A DNA stretch of 64,000 bases from Niabella aurantiaca DSM 17617 (GCF_000374125.1 NZ_KB893625.1:716945-780944), one strand, 5' to 3'. Positions 36,247-44,832 are shown, numbered from the stretch's first letter. The notes: generated by a model not told the origin, from the letters alone. A program made the numbers and translations.

Positions 36247-36822
36247 ATGAAATATTTATTAGCAGGCTTAGGAAATATCGGAAATGAATATGCGCATACC
36301 CGGCATAATATTGGGTTTGATATCATCGCCGCATTTGTTCGCAAACATGGCGGGGAATTTAGAAGCGACCGACTGGCTTATGTGGCAGATGTAAAAATAA
36401 AAGGCCGTACCGGTATTTGTATTTGTCCAACGACCTATATGAATTTGAGCGGTAAAGCGCTGAAATTCTGGTTGGAAAAAGAAAAGATCCCTTTGGAGCG
36501 CTCCTTAACAGTTTTGGATGATCTGGCACTGCCCCTGTCGAAAATGAGGATAAAGCCTGCGGGGAGTGATGGGGGGCATAACGGGCTGAGGAGCATACAG
36601 GCATTGCTGAACACAACAGCCTATCCAAAATTAAGATTTGGGATCGGCAGCACTTTCCCAAAGGGGATGCAGTCCGAGTTTGTGCTGGGCAGATGGCAAA
36701 AGGAAGAAGAAGCAGTGGTAAAAGTCAAAATTGAAAAAGCGGTAACCGCCATTGAAATATTCATGTTTCAGGGCATTGAGGCTGCGATGAACGAAATAAA
36801 TAACAAAGAATTTACGTTGTAA
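36247..36822 (+). CDS. pth: Peptidyl-tRNA hydrolase
   Basis: 191 residues from the ATG at 36247 (MKYLLAGLGNIG, the canonical N-terminus). The frame is open back to a TTG at 36226 that lies in AT-rich terminator-distal sequence. Active-site residues are N10 and H20 (HTRHNIGFD), with the substrate-binding CPTTYMNLSG and DDLALPLSKMRIKPAGSDGGHNG (read in two parts) conserved. It recycles stalled peptidyl-tRNA. It lies 77 bp after rplY. Confidence 0.95.
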   Translation: MKYLLAGLGNIGNEYAHTRHNIGFDIIAAFVRKHGGEFRSDRLAYVADVKIKGRTGICICPTTYMNLSGKALKFWLEKEKIPLERSLTVLDDLALPLSKMRIKPAGSDGGHNGLRSIQALLNTTAYPKLRFGIGSTFPKGMQSEFVLGRWQKEEEAVVKVKIEKAVTAIEIFMFQGIEAAMNEINNKEFTL

Positions 36823-36850
36823 TTAGACAGATTTAAAATCCTACTGTATT

Positions 36851-37462
36851 ATGAAAATTATTTGTATCGGGCGAAATTATGCAGCGCATGCCAGGGAATT
36901 GGGCAACGAGATCCCTGAAGATCCCGTGGTGTTCCTGAAACCCAAGAGCGCCCTGTTGCGGCCTCACCTGCCGTTTTATTATCCCGAATTTACCAATGAA
37001 TTGCACTATGAATGCGAGCTGGTGATCAGGGTTTCCAAGAACGGGCGGTACATCAACCGACGATATGCCAACCAGTACTATGATGCGATCACACTGGGCA
37101 TCGATTTTACCGCACGTGATCTTCAAAATGAATTGAAAAAGAAAGGGTTGCCCTGGGAAAAAGCAAAGGCCTGGGACAATTCTGCCGTGATCGGGAAATG
37201 GCGGCCGGTAAATGATTTTGAGAACCCCAAAAATATAAATTTCGGGTTGTATAAGAACGAGGAGCTGGTACAGCATGGCAACTCTTCAAAAATGATTCAC
37301 AACTTTGAATCGATCCTGTCGCATGTTTCCAAATACTTTACATTGAATATTGGTGATATCATTTTTACCGGAACCCCGGAAGGTGTTGGTGAAATTGTAA
37401 CCGGGGATGCCCTTGAAGGAATCCTGGAAGATGAAAGTGTATTCCAGGTAACCGTTGAATAA
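36851..37462 (+). CDS. Fumarylacetoacetate hydrolase-family enzyme
   Basis: 203 residues, the short stand-alone FAH/FAHD1-type fold. Metal ligands are in LHYECELVIRV (E-x-E) and a downstream Asp in LGIDFTARDLQ; the segment FTGTPEGVGEI near the C-terminus is diagnostic. Relatives include acylpyruvases and oxaloacetate decarboxylases. Substrate unknown here. It starts 28 bp after pth. Confidence 0.9.
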   Translation: MKIICIGRNYAAHARELGNEIPEDPVVFLKPKSALLRPHLPFYYPEFTNELHYECELVIRVSKNGRYINRRYANQYYDAITLGIDFTARDLQNELKKKGLPWEKAKAWDNSAVIGKWRPVNDFENPKNINFGLYKNEELVQHGNSSKMIHNFESILSHVSKYFTLNIGDIIFTGTPEGVGEIVTGDALEGILEDESVFQVTVE

Positions 37463-37500
37463 AAATTACCATTTTATTTCGGTGTAAGAGAAGATACTGC

Positions 37501-37508
37501 TATTTTTG
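37501..37508 (+). promoter_or_regulatory. -7 promoter box (TATTTTTG) of the small protein/TonB receptor pair
   Basis: Exact TAnnTTTG, 18 bp before the TTG at 37527. Because it overlaps the other possible TTG at 37506, that codon cannot be the start if this promoter is used. Confidence 0.5.
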
Positions 37509-37526
37509 CAACAAGGATTCAAAAAA

Positions 37527-37865
37527 TTGAAAAAGCGCAAGCGGATACATCATTTTCTGGGCTGGGTCATGCTGGTAGTATTTACTATGGGCATCACCCC
37601 AAAGATCTATCTGCATGATGCGTTTACACACCATAAAGATCAGCTTTTCAGCAGCGCCGGCAAACAACAGAAAAGCATAGGCGCTTTTGAGTACAGCTGC
37701 GGATTCATCAATATTGAAGGTACTGCTCCGTTCCTGGGGCCCGATTGCTTTACGGAACCGTTTGTGCCCCTGCCGGTAAATGAATGCCCGGTAGAAAAAA
37801 CAGCGGACCTGCTTCACCGGTTTTTACCCCATGTTACCTTAAGAGGGCCTCCCTCCATCATTTAA
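37527..37865 (+). CDS. Small membrane-anchored protein upstream of a TonB receptor
   Basis: About 112 residues from the TTG at 37527 (alternative ATG at 37569 gives 98). The N-terminus is basic (KKRKRIHHF), then one hydrophobic segment (LGWVMLVVFTMGITPKIYL). The mature part has HDAFTHHKDQ near the membrane and two Cys (SCGF, DCF). It lies 74 bp before a TonB-dependent receptor and its own -7 box suggests the two are co-transcribed. Small His/Cys-containing proteins before TonB receptors suggest a metal or cofactor link, but I recognise no named family. Confidence 0.55.
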   Translation: MKKRKRIHHFLGWVMLVVFTMGITPKIYLHDAFTHHKDQLFSSAGKQQKSIGAFEYSCGFINIEGTAPFLGPDCFTEPFVPLPVNECPVEKTADLLHRFLPHVTLRGPPSII

Positions 37866-37939
37866 TAATAGAACAGCTGACTGCGGAACACACCGGTTAA
37901 TGGCTTGTAAAAGCCACATTCTTCTATTTATTAAATGTA

Positions 37940-40324
37940 ATGATGCAAAAAAAACTATTGGGACTTTTGGTCCTGCTACAGATCGTTTTTATTGGAAACG
38001 CTGCCCCGGTGATTGATGAAGAGGCCCCGGGCGGCTCACTTAAGGGCATTGTAACAGATGCTTTAACAGGACAACCGTTGCCGGAAGCAACTATTTCGTT
38101 CCCGGACTTAAAAGTAGATGTTACGGCCGGCAAGGACGGCGCCTACTCCATCCGTTCCCTGCCCAATGGCCGGTTTATGACAACGGTCTCTTATGTGGGA
38201 TACCGGTCCTTTGTGGGAATGGTTGTGGTCAGCGGTGCCACCGTAAAGGATTTCAAGCTGCAGATGTCTGTGGTGGAGAATGAAGCGGTGGTGGTTACCG
38301 GGATGTCTTCATCGACACAGCTGAAACATGCGCCCATACATATATCCGTCCTGTCGCAGCGGCAGCTGCAACAGTCTTCGGGAACCGGACTGCTGGATGC
38401 CGTTGCCAAAGTGCCGGGTGTGTCTATCATCACTACGGGCCCGGCGATTGCCAAACCTTCCATAAGAGGGCTTGGCTACAACCGGGTGGTAACGCTGAAC
38501 GACGGTGTACGGCAGGAAGGCCAGCAATGGGGCGATGAGCATGGGATAGAAATGGATGAATACAGCGCCCAAAAGATTGAGATCCTTCGCGGCCCCGCTT
38601 CGCTGATGTATGGGAGCGATGCGATCGGAGGCGTATTGAATATACAGACCAATATTCCGGTACCCGAAAATACGGTAAAGGCCAACCTGTCGGGCAGCCT
38701 GAATGGCAACAGCAATATGCGGGGAGGCTATGCCAATGTTGCCGGAAATATAAACGGGTTCAACTGGAACGCATACGGGAGCTTAAAAAGTGCCGGCGAC
38801 TACCGGAACCGATATGATGGCAATGTGCTCAACAGCCGGTTCAACGAAAAAAATGTTGGAGGGTATCTGGGCCTGAACAAGGAGTGGGGATATACGCATT
38901 TGATCTTTTCAAACTTTAACCAGCATGTAGGGCTGGTGGAGGGCGAACGGGATGAGGACGGCCGCCTGGTTTTGGAAGGATACGACCAAAATAACGGGCA
39001 GCCGGAGGGCCGGAGTCCGCTGATCCCAAACCAGCATATCCAGCATTTTAAAGTGGCGCTGGATAATAGTTTTACGCTGAGCGACGGAGGTCGTATCACG
39101 GTATTGGCCGCCTTACAGCGGAACCAGCGAAAAGAGTTTGCTGATATAGAGCAACCTGCTGATCCCGAAGCCTATTTTGACCTGCGCACCTTCAACTACA
39201 GCGCAGCCTATCATCTTCCGCTGATCGGTGGCTGGAAAACCTCGTTTGGAGCAAATGGCATGAGCCAGCAAAATAAAAACAGGGCAGCGGAAGCCCTCAT
39301 CCCCGATTACAGCCTGCTGGATATCGGTGTTTACGGCTATGCCTCCAAAACCATCAGCAAAGCCACGGTCAGCGGCGGACTGCGGTTTGACCACCGTGCA
39401 ATGAACAGCAAGCAGACCTTTGAAGAAGGGGAAGAAAAGTTTCAGGCCTTTACAAAAAAACTGTCCAGTTTCTCCGGCAGCCTGGGACTGGCATACGATT
39501 TCAGCGATCAGGTTACGTTCAAGGCGAATATCGGCAAAGGATTCCGGGCTCCCAATATGGCAGAGCTGGCGGCCAACGGCGTACACGAGGGAACCTTTCG
39601 CTACGAGATGGGGGACCAGGACCTGAAAAGCGAAGACGCCTACGCATTTGACCTGGGCCTGGATGTAAATACACAGCATGTTTCCCTGAATATCTCTCCC
39701 TATTTCAACCAGATCAACAACTATATCTACTATCAGAAATTACTGGCCGGATCGGGGGGCGATTCGATGATCAACGAGGTGACCGCTTATAAATTTACGC
39801 AGCAGAACGCCCGCATACTTGGAGTAGAAGCCACATTGGATATACACCCGCACCCGCTGGATTGGCTGCACTTTGAAAACTCATTCAGCTGGACAAGCGG
39901 CCGGTTTGCCCGGGCAGTTGACGGGTCGGCCAACCTGCCGCTGATTGCGCCGTTAAGACTGCTGACAGAGCTGAGGGCCGAGTTTCCGGCGCAGCTGAAG
40001 GCATTCCGAAATTTTTATGCAAAAATTGAAATGGACAATGTAGCCACCCAGGACCGTTTCTTTTCCGGTTATCATACAGAAACAACAACGCCCGGTTATA
40101 CGCTTTTTAACGCAGGGCTTGGAACCGACGTGTTTTTGGGCGGACAAAAAAGAGCCATAGTGGTTTTAGCTGTGAACAATATCGGGGATGCCGCTTATCA
40201 GCAGCACCTGAGCCGGTTGAAATATGCACCGGAAAATCCGGCAACCGGACGTACAGGGGTCTTCAATATGGGCCGCAATTTTACGGTAAGGCTGATCCTG
40301 CCTTTTGTGTGGAAAATAAAATAA
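37940..40324 (+). CDS. TonB-dependent receptor with carboxypeptidase-like N-terminal domain
   Basis: 794 residues (two adjacent ATGs at the start). After a signal peptide (LVLLQIVFIGNA) comes a carboxypeptidase regulatory-like domain (residues ~35-110, GIVTDALTGQPLPEATISF). The plug (~120-235) shows SIRGLGYNRVVTLNDGVRQ and QWGDEHGIEMDEY, then EILRGPASLMYGSDAIGGV. The 22-strand barrel follows to a terminal Trp/Lys. It imports a ligand across the outer membrane using TonB energy. The ligand is unknown; the plug type and the His-rich small protein upstream make a metal complex possible. It is not a SusC (no SusD follows). Confidence 0.9.
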   Translation: MMQKKLLGLLVLLQIVFIGNAAPVIDEEAPGGSLKGIVTDALTGQPLPEATISFPDLKVDVTAGKDGAYSIRSLPNGRFMTTVSYVGYRSFVGMVVVSGATVKDFKLQMSVVENEAVVVTGMSSSTQLKHAPIHISVLSQRQLQQSSGTGLLDAVAKVPGVSIITTGPAIAKPSIRGLGYNRVVTLNDGVRQEGQQWGDEHGIEMDEYSAQKIEILRGPASLMYGSDAIGGVLNIQTNIPVPENTVKANLSGSLNGNSNMRGGYANVAGNINGFNWNAYGSLKSAGDYRNRYDGNVLNSRFNEKNVGGYLGLNKEWGYTHLIFSNFNQHVGLVEGERDEDGRLVLEGYDQNNGQPEGRSPLIPNQHIQHFKVALDNSFTLSDGGRITVLAALQRNQRKEFADIEQPADPEAYFDLRTFNYSAAYHLPLIGGWKTSFGANGMSQQNKNRAAEALIPDYSLLDIGVYGYASKTISKATVSGGLRFDHRAMNSKQTFEEGEEKFQAFTKKLSSFSGSLGLAYDFSDQVTFKANIGKGFRAPNMAELAANGVHEGTFRYEMGDQDLKSEDAYAFDLGLDVNTQHVSLNISPYFNQINNYIYYQKLLAGSGGDSMINEVTAYKFTQQNARILGVEATLDIHPHPLDWLHFENSFSWTSGRFARAVDGSANLPLIAPLRLLTELRAEFPAQLKAFRNFYAKIEMDNVATQDRFFSGYHTETTTPGYTLFNAGLGTDVFLGGQKRAIVVLAVNNIGDAAYQQHLSRLKYAPENPATGRTGVFNMGRNFTVRLILPFVWKIK

Positions 40325-40364
40325 CGGCAGGCATATTTCAAATTGACGTCCTGTTCTGATAAGA

Positions 40365-40396
40365 GAACGGCAATCCGCTATAAACAGGCTTTTGGG
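40365..40396. repeat. Dispersed 32-bp repeat, copy 1
   Basis: Starts GAACGGCAATCCGCTATAAA. A second copy with three mismatches lies at 43501-43532. Both are in intergenic DNA. Confidence 0.6.
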
Positions 40397-40469
40397 CCAG
40401 ACCGGCCGGCGGAAGTGTTCTTTCGCCAGGTGCCCACACCTGCTATTCCATCACAAAAATAGTATACAA

Positions 40470-40495
40470 AATCACAGATCCACAGATCTGTGATT
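40470..40495 (+). promoter_or_regulatory. Palindromic operator before the thioredoxin-fold/DUF4442 genes
   Basis: Perfect 11-bp inverted repeat: AATCACAGATC (40470-40480), 4-nt spacer CACA, GATCTGTGATT (40485-40495). The sequence CACAGATC is also repeated directly (40473-40480 and 40481-40488). It ends on the first base of a perfect -7 box at 40495-40502, so a bound protein would block RNA polymerase. Confidence 0.7.
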
Positions 40496-40502
40496 ATATT
40501 TG
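40495..40502 (+). promoter_or_regulatory. -7 promoter box (TATATTTG) of the thioredoxin-fold gene
   Basis: Exact TAnnTTTG, 22 bp before the ATG at 40525; leader about 17 nt. Confidence 0.6.
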
Positions 40503-40524
40503 TTGTGGTCATCAACTTATCAGC

Positions 40525-41019
40525 ATGAAGCAATTTTTATTTTCCATAATGGCGCTTGTTACTGTCATTGTAACGGGTGCGCAGGATCTTAAACCCTTTC
40601 GCGTCTATAACCCGGAAGCCAACGCCCGGGAAGATCTGAAAAAGGCGGCGGCGAAGGCGAAAGAGCAAAACAAGCACGTACTGGTGCAGATCGGAGGCAA
40701 CTGGTGCATCTGGTGCGCCCGGTTTGACCGGTTCACAAAAACAGATCCGGTGGTCGATTCATTGTTGCGGCGCTCTTATGTGGTGTATCATCTTAATTAC
40801 AGCAAGGAAAATAAGAACCTGCCTGTTCTTGCAAACTATGGATTTCCCCAACGCTTCGGTTTTCCCGTGTTCCTGGTGCTGGACCAGCAGGGCCGGCTGC
40901 TGCATATACAGAACTCGGCATATCTGGAAGAGGGGAAAGGATATAGCAGCGAAAAGGTTTCCGGTTTTCTGGTGAACTGGGCTCCGGACGCGCTGAAGCC
41001 GGAAAAGTATAAAGAATAA
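40525..41019 (+). CDS. Exported thioredoxin-fold protein
   Basis: 164 residues with a signal peptide (FSIMALVTVIVTGAQD). A thioredoxin-like fold follows with the redox motif WCIWC (C61, C64) and the cis-Pro region YGFPQRFGFPVFLVLD. The CIWC centre is unlike CGPC of TrxA and is seen in DUF255/thioredoxin_7-type proteins of Bacteroidota. It acts in the periplasm, probably as a disulfide reductase or isomerase for an unknown client. A strong palindromic operator covers its promoter. DUF4442 follows after 20 bp. Confidence 0.85.
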   Translation: MKQFLFSIMALVTVIVTGAQDLKPFRVYNPEANAREDLKKAAAKAKEQNKHVLVQIGGNWCIWCARFDRFTKTDPVVDSLLRRSYVVYHLNYSKENKNLPVLANYGFPQRFGFPVFLVLDQQGRLLHIQNSAYLEEGKGYSSEKVSGFLVNWAPDALKPEKYKE

Positions 41020-41039
41020 ATTCTGAACAGATCCGCCAT

Positions 41040-41519
41040 ATGAAAGCCGTTACATTTTTTAAGATCTTAAAACATCCTGTAAAATTCAGGATGTTTTTGT
41101 TGTCAAAGCTGCCCCTTGCCTTGATCGCAGGTTTGCGCATCCGGGAGATCGACCCGCAAAAATGTGTGGTGTCTGTACCGTACGGGTGGATGAATAAAAA
41201 TCCTTTCCGGTCTACCTATTTTGCGGCATTGGCAATGGCTGCGGAGCTGAGCACCGGTGTGCTGGCGATGGCAGCCACACTGGACCGCCCGGTAAAAGTG
41301 GCACTGCTGGTAGTAAAACTGGAATCAGAGTATTTTAAGAAAGCGACAGGCATTACCCTGTTTACCTGTGCCGACGGGGAAGCGTTAACCCATACCGTTC
41401 AACAGGCGATCGATGAAAACCAGCCGCAGCAGTTTACCGCGACTTCCACCGGTGTTAATGAGCAGGGTGTGCCGGTTGCTGTATTTCGCATTACCTGGTC
41501 GTTCAAGGCCAGGAGCTGA
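41040..41519 (+). CDS. DUF4442 (hot-dog fold) protein
   Basis: 159 residues of the DUF4442/thioesterase-like hot-dog family, with GWMNKNPFRSTYFAALAMAAELSTG near residues 50-75 (read in two parts). No catalytic residues can be assigned. It is 20 bp after the thioredoxin-fold gene and probably shares its promoter and operator. A terminator-shaped hairpin lies inside codons 11-20. Confidence 0.8.
   Translation: MKAVTFFKILKHPVKFRMFLLSKLPLALIAGLRIREIDPQKCVVSVPYGWMNKNPFRSTYFAALAMAAELSTGVLAMAATLDRPVKVALLVVKLESEYFKKATGITLFTCADGEALTHTVQQAIDENQPQQFTATSTGVNEQGVPVAVFRITWSFKARS
41071..41098 (+). terminator. Terminator-like hairpin inside the start of the DUF4442 gene
   Basis: Perfect 9-bp stem AACATCCTG / CAGGATGTT, 7-nt loop, then T-rich TTTG. 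It lies within the coding region, so it may attenuate transcription between the two genes or be a by-product of the peptide sequence. Confidence 0.35.
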
Positions 41520-41817
41520 GAGATCCTGTGTTTCTTCCAGGTGAAGTTCAACGTTTAATGTAAGATCCGGTTTTATGCTTCATCAGGCCACTGGGGAGCT
41601 TCATTTTACTTTTCAACGGCGGGTTTAAGGTTGTTAAAAATTATTGGAAGTGCCTGAAGGCTGTCCTCTGATAGCTGAAGGCTGATAACTGATAGCTAAA
41701 GACTGCCCGCTGATCATTGAAAGTCCGAAAATGAATTAAAATGATGAACATTATAAAATTCTTTCTTTATCTTGTTAGATAATAATAGAATCGTATCCAA
41801 AAAATAAAGTAAACAAT
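41520..41817. other. Intergenic region with degenerate GCTGAAGGCTG repeats
   Basis: CTGAAGGCTG occurs at 41654-41663 and 41675-41684, followed by related CTGATAACTGATAGCTAAAG. Similar CAGCTTTCAGCGATCA strings are found around 7545 and 31770. No gene recognised. Confidence 0.4.
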
Positions 41818-43221
41818 ATGAAGATTGCTTTTCATGGTGCGGCCCAAACGGTTACGGGCTCAAAGCACCTGATCACCTTAAAGAACGGGAAAAAAATATT
41901 GCTGGATTGCGGGATGTACCAGGGAATGGGCGACCGCACGGATGCCCTGAACCGGGACTTCGGGTTTGTCAGCAGTGAGGTGGATGTGATGATCCTTTCC
42001 CATGCACATATCGATCATTCGGGCCTGATCCCCAAACTGGTAAAAGAAGGATTTCGCGGCCGGATATTCTGCTCGCCCGCAACAAAGGACCTGACCCATA
42101 TTTTGCTTATGGACAGTGCCGAGATACAGGAAAGTGATATGCGGTTCATGGAGCGGAAAAGACAGGGCGCTTCGCCCGAACTGTTACAGCCGCTTTATAC
42201 CATTGAAGATGCGAAAAAAGCAATGGAACTGTTCGAAGCCCGGGAATATGGTACCTGGTTTGATGTAACGGATGGCGTACAGGTACAGTTTACGGATGCC
42301 GGTCATATTATCGGAAGCCAATGTGTGCATTTACGGATCCGGGAGGAGGGAAAAGAAACCCGGATCACCTTTAGCGGTGACCTGGGCAGGTACCGGGATG
42401 TGATCCTGAGGTCTCCGGAAGTATTTCCGCAGGCCGATTACATCATCATGGAATCTACCTATGGCAACAGCTTGCATGAAGACATAAAAGATACCCCCGA
42501 GATGCTGCGGGAGTGGATCAATAAAATTTGCCTCGAACGAAAAGGCAAGCTCATTTTTCCTGCCTTCAGCGTAGGGCGCACACAGGAGATCCTTTATGCG
42601 CTCAACCAGCTCAGTGCGCAGAATCTGCTTCCGAAGATCCCGTTTTATGTAGACAGCCCGCTAAGCATTGAGGCAACGGACGTGGTCAAGCGCTTTCCCC
42701 AGTACTTCAACCGCCAGATCCAGCATGTGCTCAAAAATGATGATGATCCGTTTAGTTTCCCGGGGCTTACCTATATCAAATCGGTTGACGAATCCAAGTC
42801 GCTCAACTTTAAAAACGGACCGCTGGTGATTATATCGGCGAGCGGGATGGCCGATGCCGGCAGGGTAAAGCACCACATCAGTAACAATATTGAAAACTCA
42901 CGCAACGCGATCGTAATGACCGGGTATTGTGAACCACACTCGCTGGGCGGCAGGTTGCTGGCCGGCATAAAGGAGGTAGGCATCTTTGGGGTGGAGCACC
43001 AGGTAAATGCCGAGATCGGCCAGATCAGAAGCATGAGTGCTCATGGGGATTATGAAGATATGAGCCAGTGGCTGGCCTGCCAGGATCCAAAAGCTGTAAA
43101 GCAGCTGTTCCTGGTACATGGTGAGCCGGATGTGCAGGTAGACTTTAAAAAGCGATTGGTAAAAAAAGGATTCGTGGATGTATTGATCCCGGAACGGCAT
43201 TTTGAGGTAGGGCTGGCATAG
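41818..43221 (+). CDS. MBL-fold/beta-CASP metallo-hydrolase (RNA-specificity domain)
   Basis: 467 residues. The metallo-beta-lactamase core shows SHAHIDHSGL near residue 60 and downstream His/Asp ligands (TDAGHIIGS, FSGDLGRY). The beta-CASP insertion is followed by the conserved ESTYGN, PAFSVGRTQEIL and the C-terminal RMMBL/'RNA specificity' segment with SAHGDYEDM. This architecture is that of CPSF-73-like ribonucleases and relatives, so an RNA-processing role is likely but not proven. It stands alone. Confidence 0.92.
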   Translation: MKIAFHGAAQTVTGSKHLITLKNGKKILLDCGMYQGMGDRTDALNRDFGFVSSEVDVMILSHAHIDHSGLIPKLVKEGFRGRIFCSPATKDLTHILLMDSAEIQESDMRFMERKRQGASPELLQPLYTIEDAKKAMELFEAREYGTWFDVTDGVQVQFTDAGHIIGSQCVHLRIREEGKETRITFSGDLGRYRDVILRSPEVFPQADYIIMESTYGNSLHEDIKDTPEMLREWINKICLERKGKLIFPAFSVGRTQEILYALNQLSAQNLLPKIPFYVDSPLSIEATDVVKRFPQYFNRQIQHVLKNDDDPFSFPGLTYIKSVDESKSLNFKNGPLVIISASGMADAGRVKHHISNNIENSRNAIVMTGYCEPHSLGGRLLAGIKEVGIFGVEHQVNAEIGQIRSMSAHGDYEDMSQWLACQDPKAVKQLFLVHGEPDVQVDFKKRLVKKGFVDVLIPERHFEVGLA

Positions 43222-43423
43222 GAACGGAATATCTGTTCGGTGTTGGGAATAATTGAGGCAGCCTTGCATGTGGGTAGGGGGATGCGGCTATACGCATGCC
43301 CGCTTTTTTATTGAGATCCTTTCTCATGATCTCTAATATAATAAGAAAGGTCGTGGGCCCGGATTTGTATAACCGGTGGCGACCAAAAAATCGTTATTGT
43401 CATGCTGACCTGAAAATTCGGGA

Positions 43424-43473
43424 TTGTTTCAGCATCAAAAGCGATAACTGATTGCCAATAGATGCTGAAACAA
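43424..43473. repeat. REP-like inverted repeat
   Basis: TTGTTTCAGCATC (43424-43436) and GATGCTGAAACAA (43461-43473) are perfect 13-bp arms around a 24-nt loop. The left side continues into CATGCTGACCTGAA (from 43401), a string I associate with dispersed Bacteroidota palindromes of the GTCATGCTGAA...TTCAGCATC type. Confidence 0.6.
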
Positions 43474-43500
43474 CCATCCGATGATCCGATGGCGCGTTTA

Positions 43501-43532
43501 GAACGGCAATCCACTATAAACAGGTTTTTAGG
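43501..43532. repeat. Dispersed 32-bp repeat, copy 2
   Basis: Starts GAACGGCAATCCACTATAAA; 29 of 32 bases match the copy at 40365-40396. Confidence 0.6.
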
Positions 43533-43697
43533 CTCTCCAAAGCGTGTAGACAACCCGTTGGGGGAGATCGGCACGATGCATTCCCCGCATAAGGATTCGT
43601 GTGTATGAATACTGTGCATATGCGTTGCTTTTCTCTTAAGTTGGCAGTTATAGTACAGATGCAAAGCACGGTGCTGGTCAAAAAACCATTATTGCCT

Positions 43698-43720
43698 TAC
43701 TTTTGCACAAACGTTATCAC
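43698..43720 (+). promoter_or_regulatory. Promoter and LacI-type operator of the regulator gene
   Basis: -7 box TACTTTTG (43698-43705) directly followed by CACAAACGTTATCAC (43706-43720). The same TTTTGC-n-C-n-AACGTTATC-n-C arrangement lies before the ribokinase gene at 44992. The operator covers the predicted transcription start. Confidence 0.65.
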
Positions 43721-43722
43721 AG

Positions 43723-44745
43723 TTGAAAAATGTTACCATTAAAACTATTTCGGAGGTTACAGGGCGCTCTCTGACAACCGTTTCGCGCGTACTAAATGGT
43801 TCCGCAAAAAAGTACAGGATAAAAGAAGAAACGCAAAAGCTTGTGCTGGATGCGGCTCATAAGCTGAACTACGCACCGAACCAGGCGGCGGTAAGTTTAC
43901 GGCTTAACCGGAGTCTTTCCATCGGATTGGTCATACCTACGCTTTCCAATCCTTATTTTGCCGATGTGGCAAGCCTGGTAAGTCATTCGTTAAGAACAAA
44001 AGGATATTCCGTTTTGCTGATGGATTGCGATGAAAAGGAAGCTGCGGAAATTGAGGCGGTCAGATTGCTGGCGGCTCAAAATGTAGGAGGGGTAATCATT
44101 ATTCCTTCGGGTTCCCAGAGCGCGCATATTGAGGTCTTGCTGAAAAGAGGCATTCCCGTGGTCTGTATCGACCGGTACCATGAGAACATACCGGTGTCCT
44201 ACGTGGCAACCAACCATTATGAGGGCGCGTATGCCATGACGCAATACCTGATCAGTTGCGGTCATAAGCGCATCGCCTGTCTTCAGGGCAGTCATGCCGT
44301 AATATCCAATAACCTCCGGGTAAAAGGATACCGGGATGCGATGGGCGCCGGTAACCTGCCTGTTTATAGCGTTGCAGGGAATAGCTTTACACGGGAAAGC
44401 GGGTATATAGAAACAAAGCTGTTATTACAAAAAAAAGAAAAGCCTACTGCTGTTTTTGCCTTGAGCGACACCATCCTCCTGGGTGCTTTAAAGGCAATAA
44501 AAGAAGAAAATATAAAAGTGCCTGCCGATATATCCGTGGTTACTTTTGACAATTCTTCTTACCTGGATTTTTTGGCCTGCCCGGTTACCAGTATCGAGCA
44601 GCCGGTGGGGGATATTGCCAACATGTCTATTAAGTTATTGCAGGACAGGATAAAATCCCATAACCGGGAAGCAGCGGAGCAACAGATGAAGGTGCTCATT
44701 AATCCCAGGATCGTTTTCAGGCAATCGGTAAAAATGCACAAATAG
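43723..44745 (+). CDS. LacI-family transcriptional regulator of the ribose/nucleoside locus
   Basis: 340 residues. The N-terminal HTH reads VTIKTISEVTGRSLTTVSRVLNG, followed by the hinge helix and a periplasmic-binding-protein-like effector domain (GLVIPTLSNPYFAD, PTAVFALSDTILLGALKA, VTFDNSSYLDFLACP). The start is a TTG at 43723; no ATG or GTG is possible upstream, as the frame runs into the promoter. A shared operator before its own gene and before ribokinase points to repression of both, relieved by a sugar. Ribose or a nucleoside-derived sugar is the inferred effector. Confidence 0.92.
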   Translation: MKNVTIKTISEVTGRSLTTVSRVLNGSAKKYRIKEETQKLVLDAAHKLNYAPNQAAVSLRLNRSLSIGLVIPTLSNPYFADVASLVSHSLRTKGYSVLLMDCDEKEAAEIEAVRLLAAQNVGGVIIIPSGSQSAHIEVLLKRGIPVVCIDRYHENIPVSYVATNHYEGAYAMTQYLISCGHKRIACLQGSHAVISNNLRVKGYRDAMGAGNLPVYSVAGNSFTRESGYIETKLLLQKKEKPTAVFALSDTILLGALKAIKEENIKVPADISVVTFDNSSYLDFLACPVTSIEQPVGDIANMSIKLLQDRIKSHNREAAEQQMKVLINPRIVFRQSVKMHK

Positions 44746-44832
44746 TTGTTACACCCGATCCTGTCAAACAGGAATATTGCTTAAGGCAATTTACAACGTC
44801 TGCAGGCATGCGCAATGCAGGTATTGAAGTAA

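Larger units (their letters stand above)
43222..43722. other. Intergenic region with repeat elements and the LacI-gene promoter
   Basis: About 500 bp holding a long inverted repeat (43424-43473), the second copy of a 32-bp dispersed repeat (43501-43532) and, at the right end, the promoter/operator of the LacI-family gene. No gene accepted. Confidence 0.5.

Noticed and set aside
43308-43664. 118-residue minus-strand frame before the LacI gene
   Set aside because: It runs through two repeat elements; the stretch with PKNLFIVDCRS is simply the 32-bp repeat, whose other copy carries non-synonymous differences.
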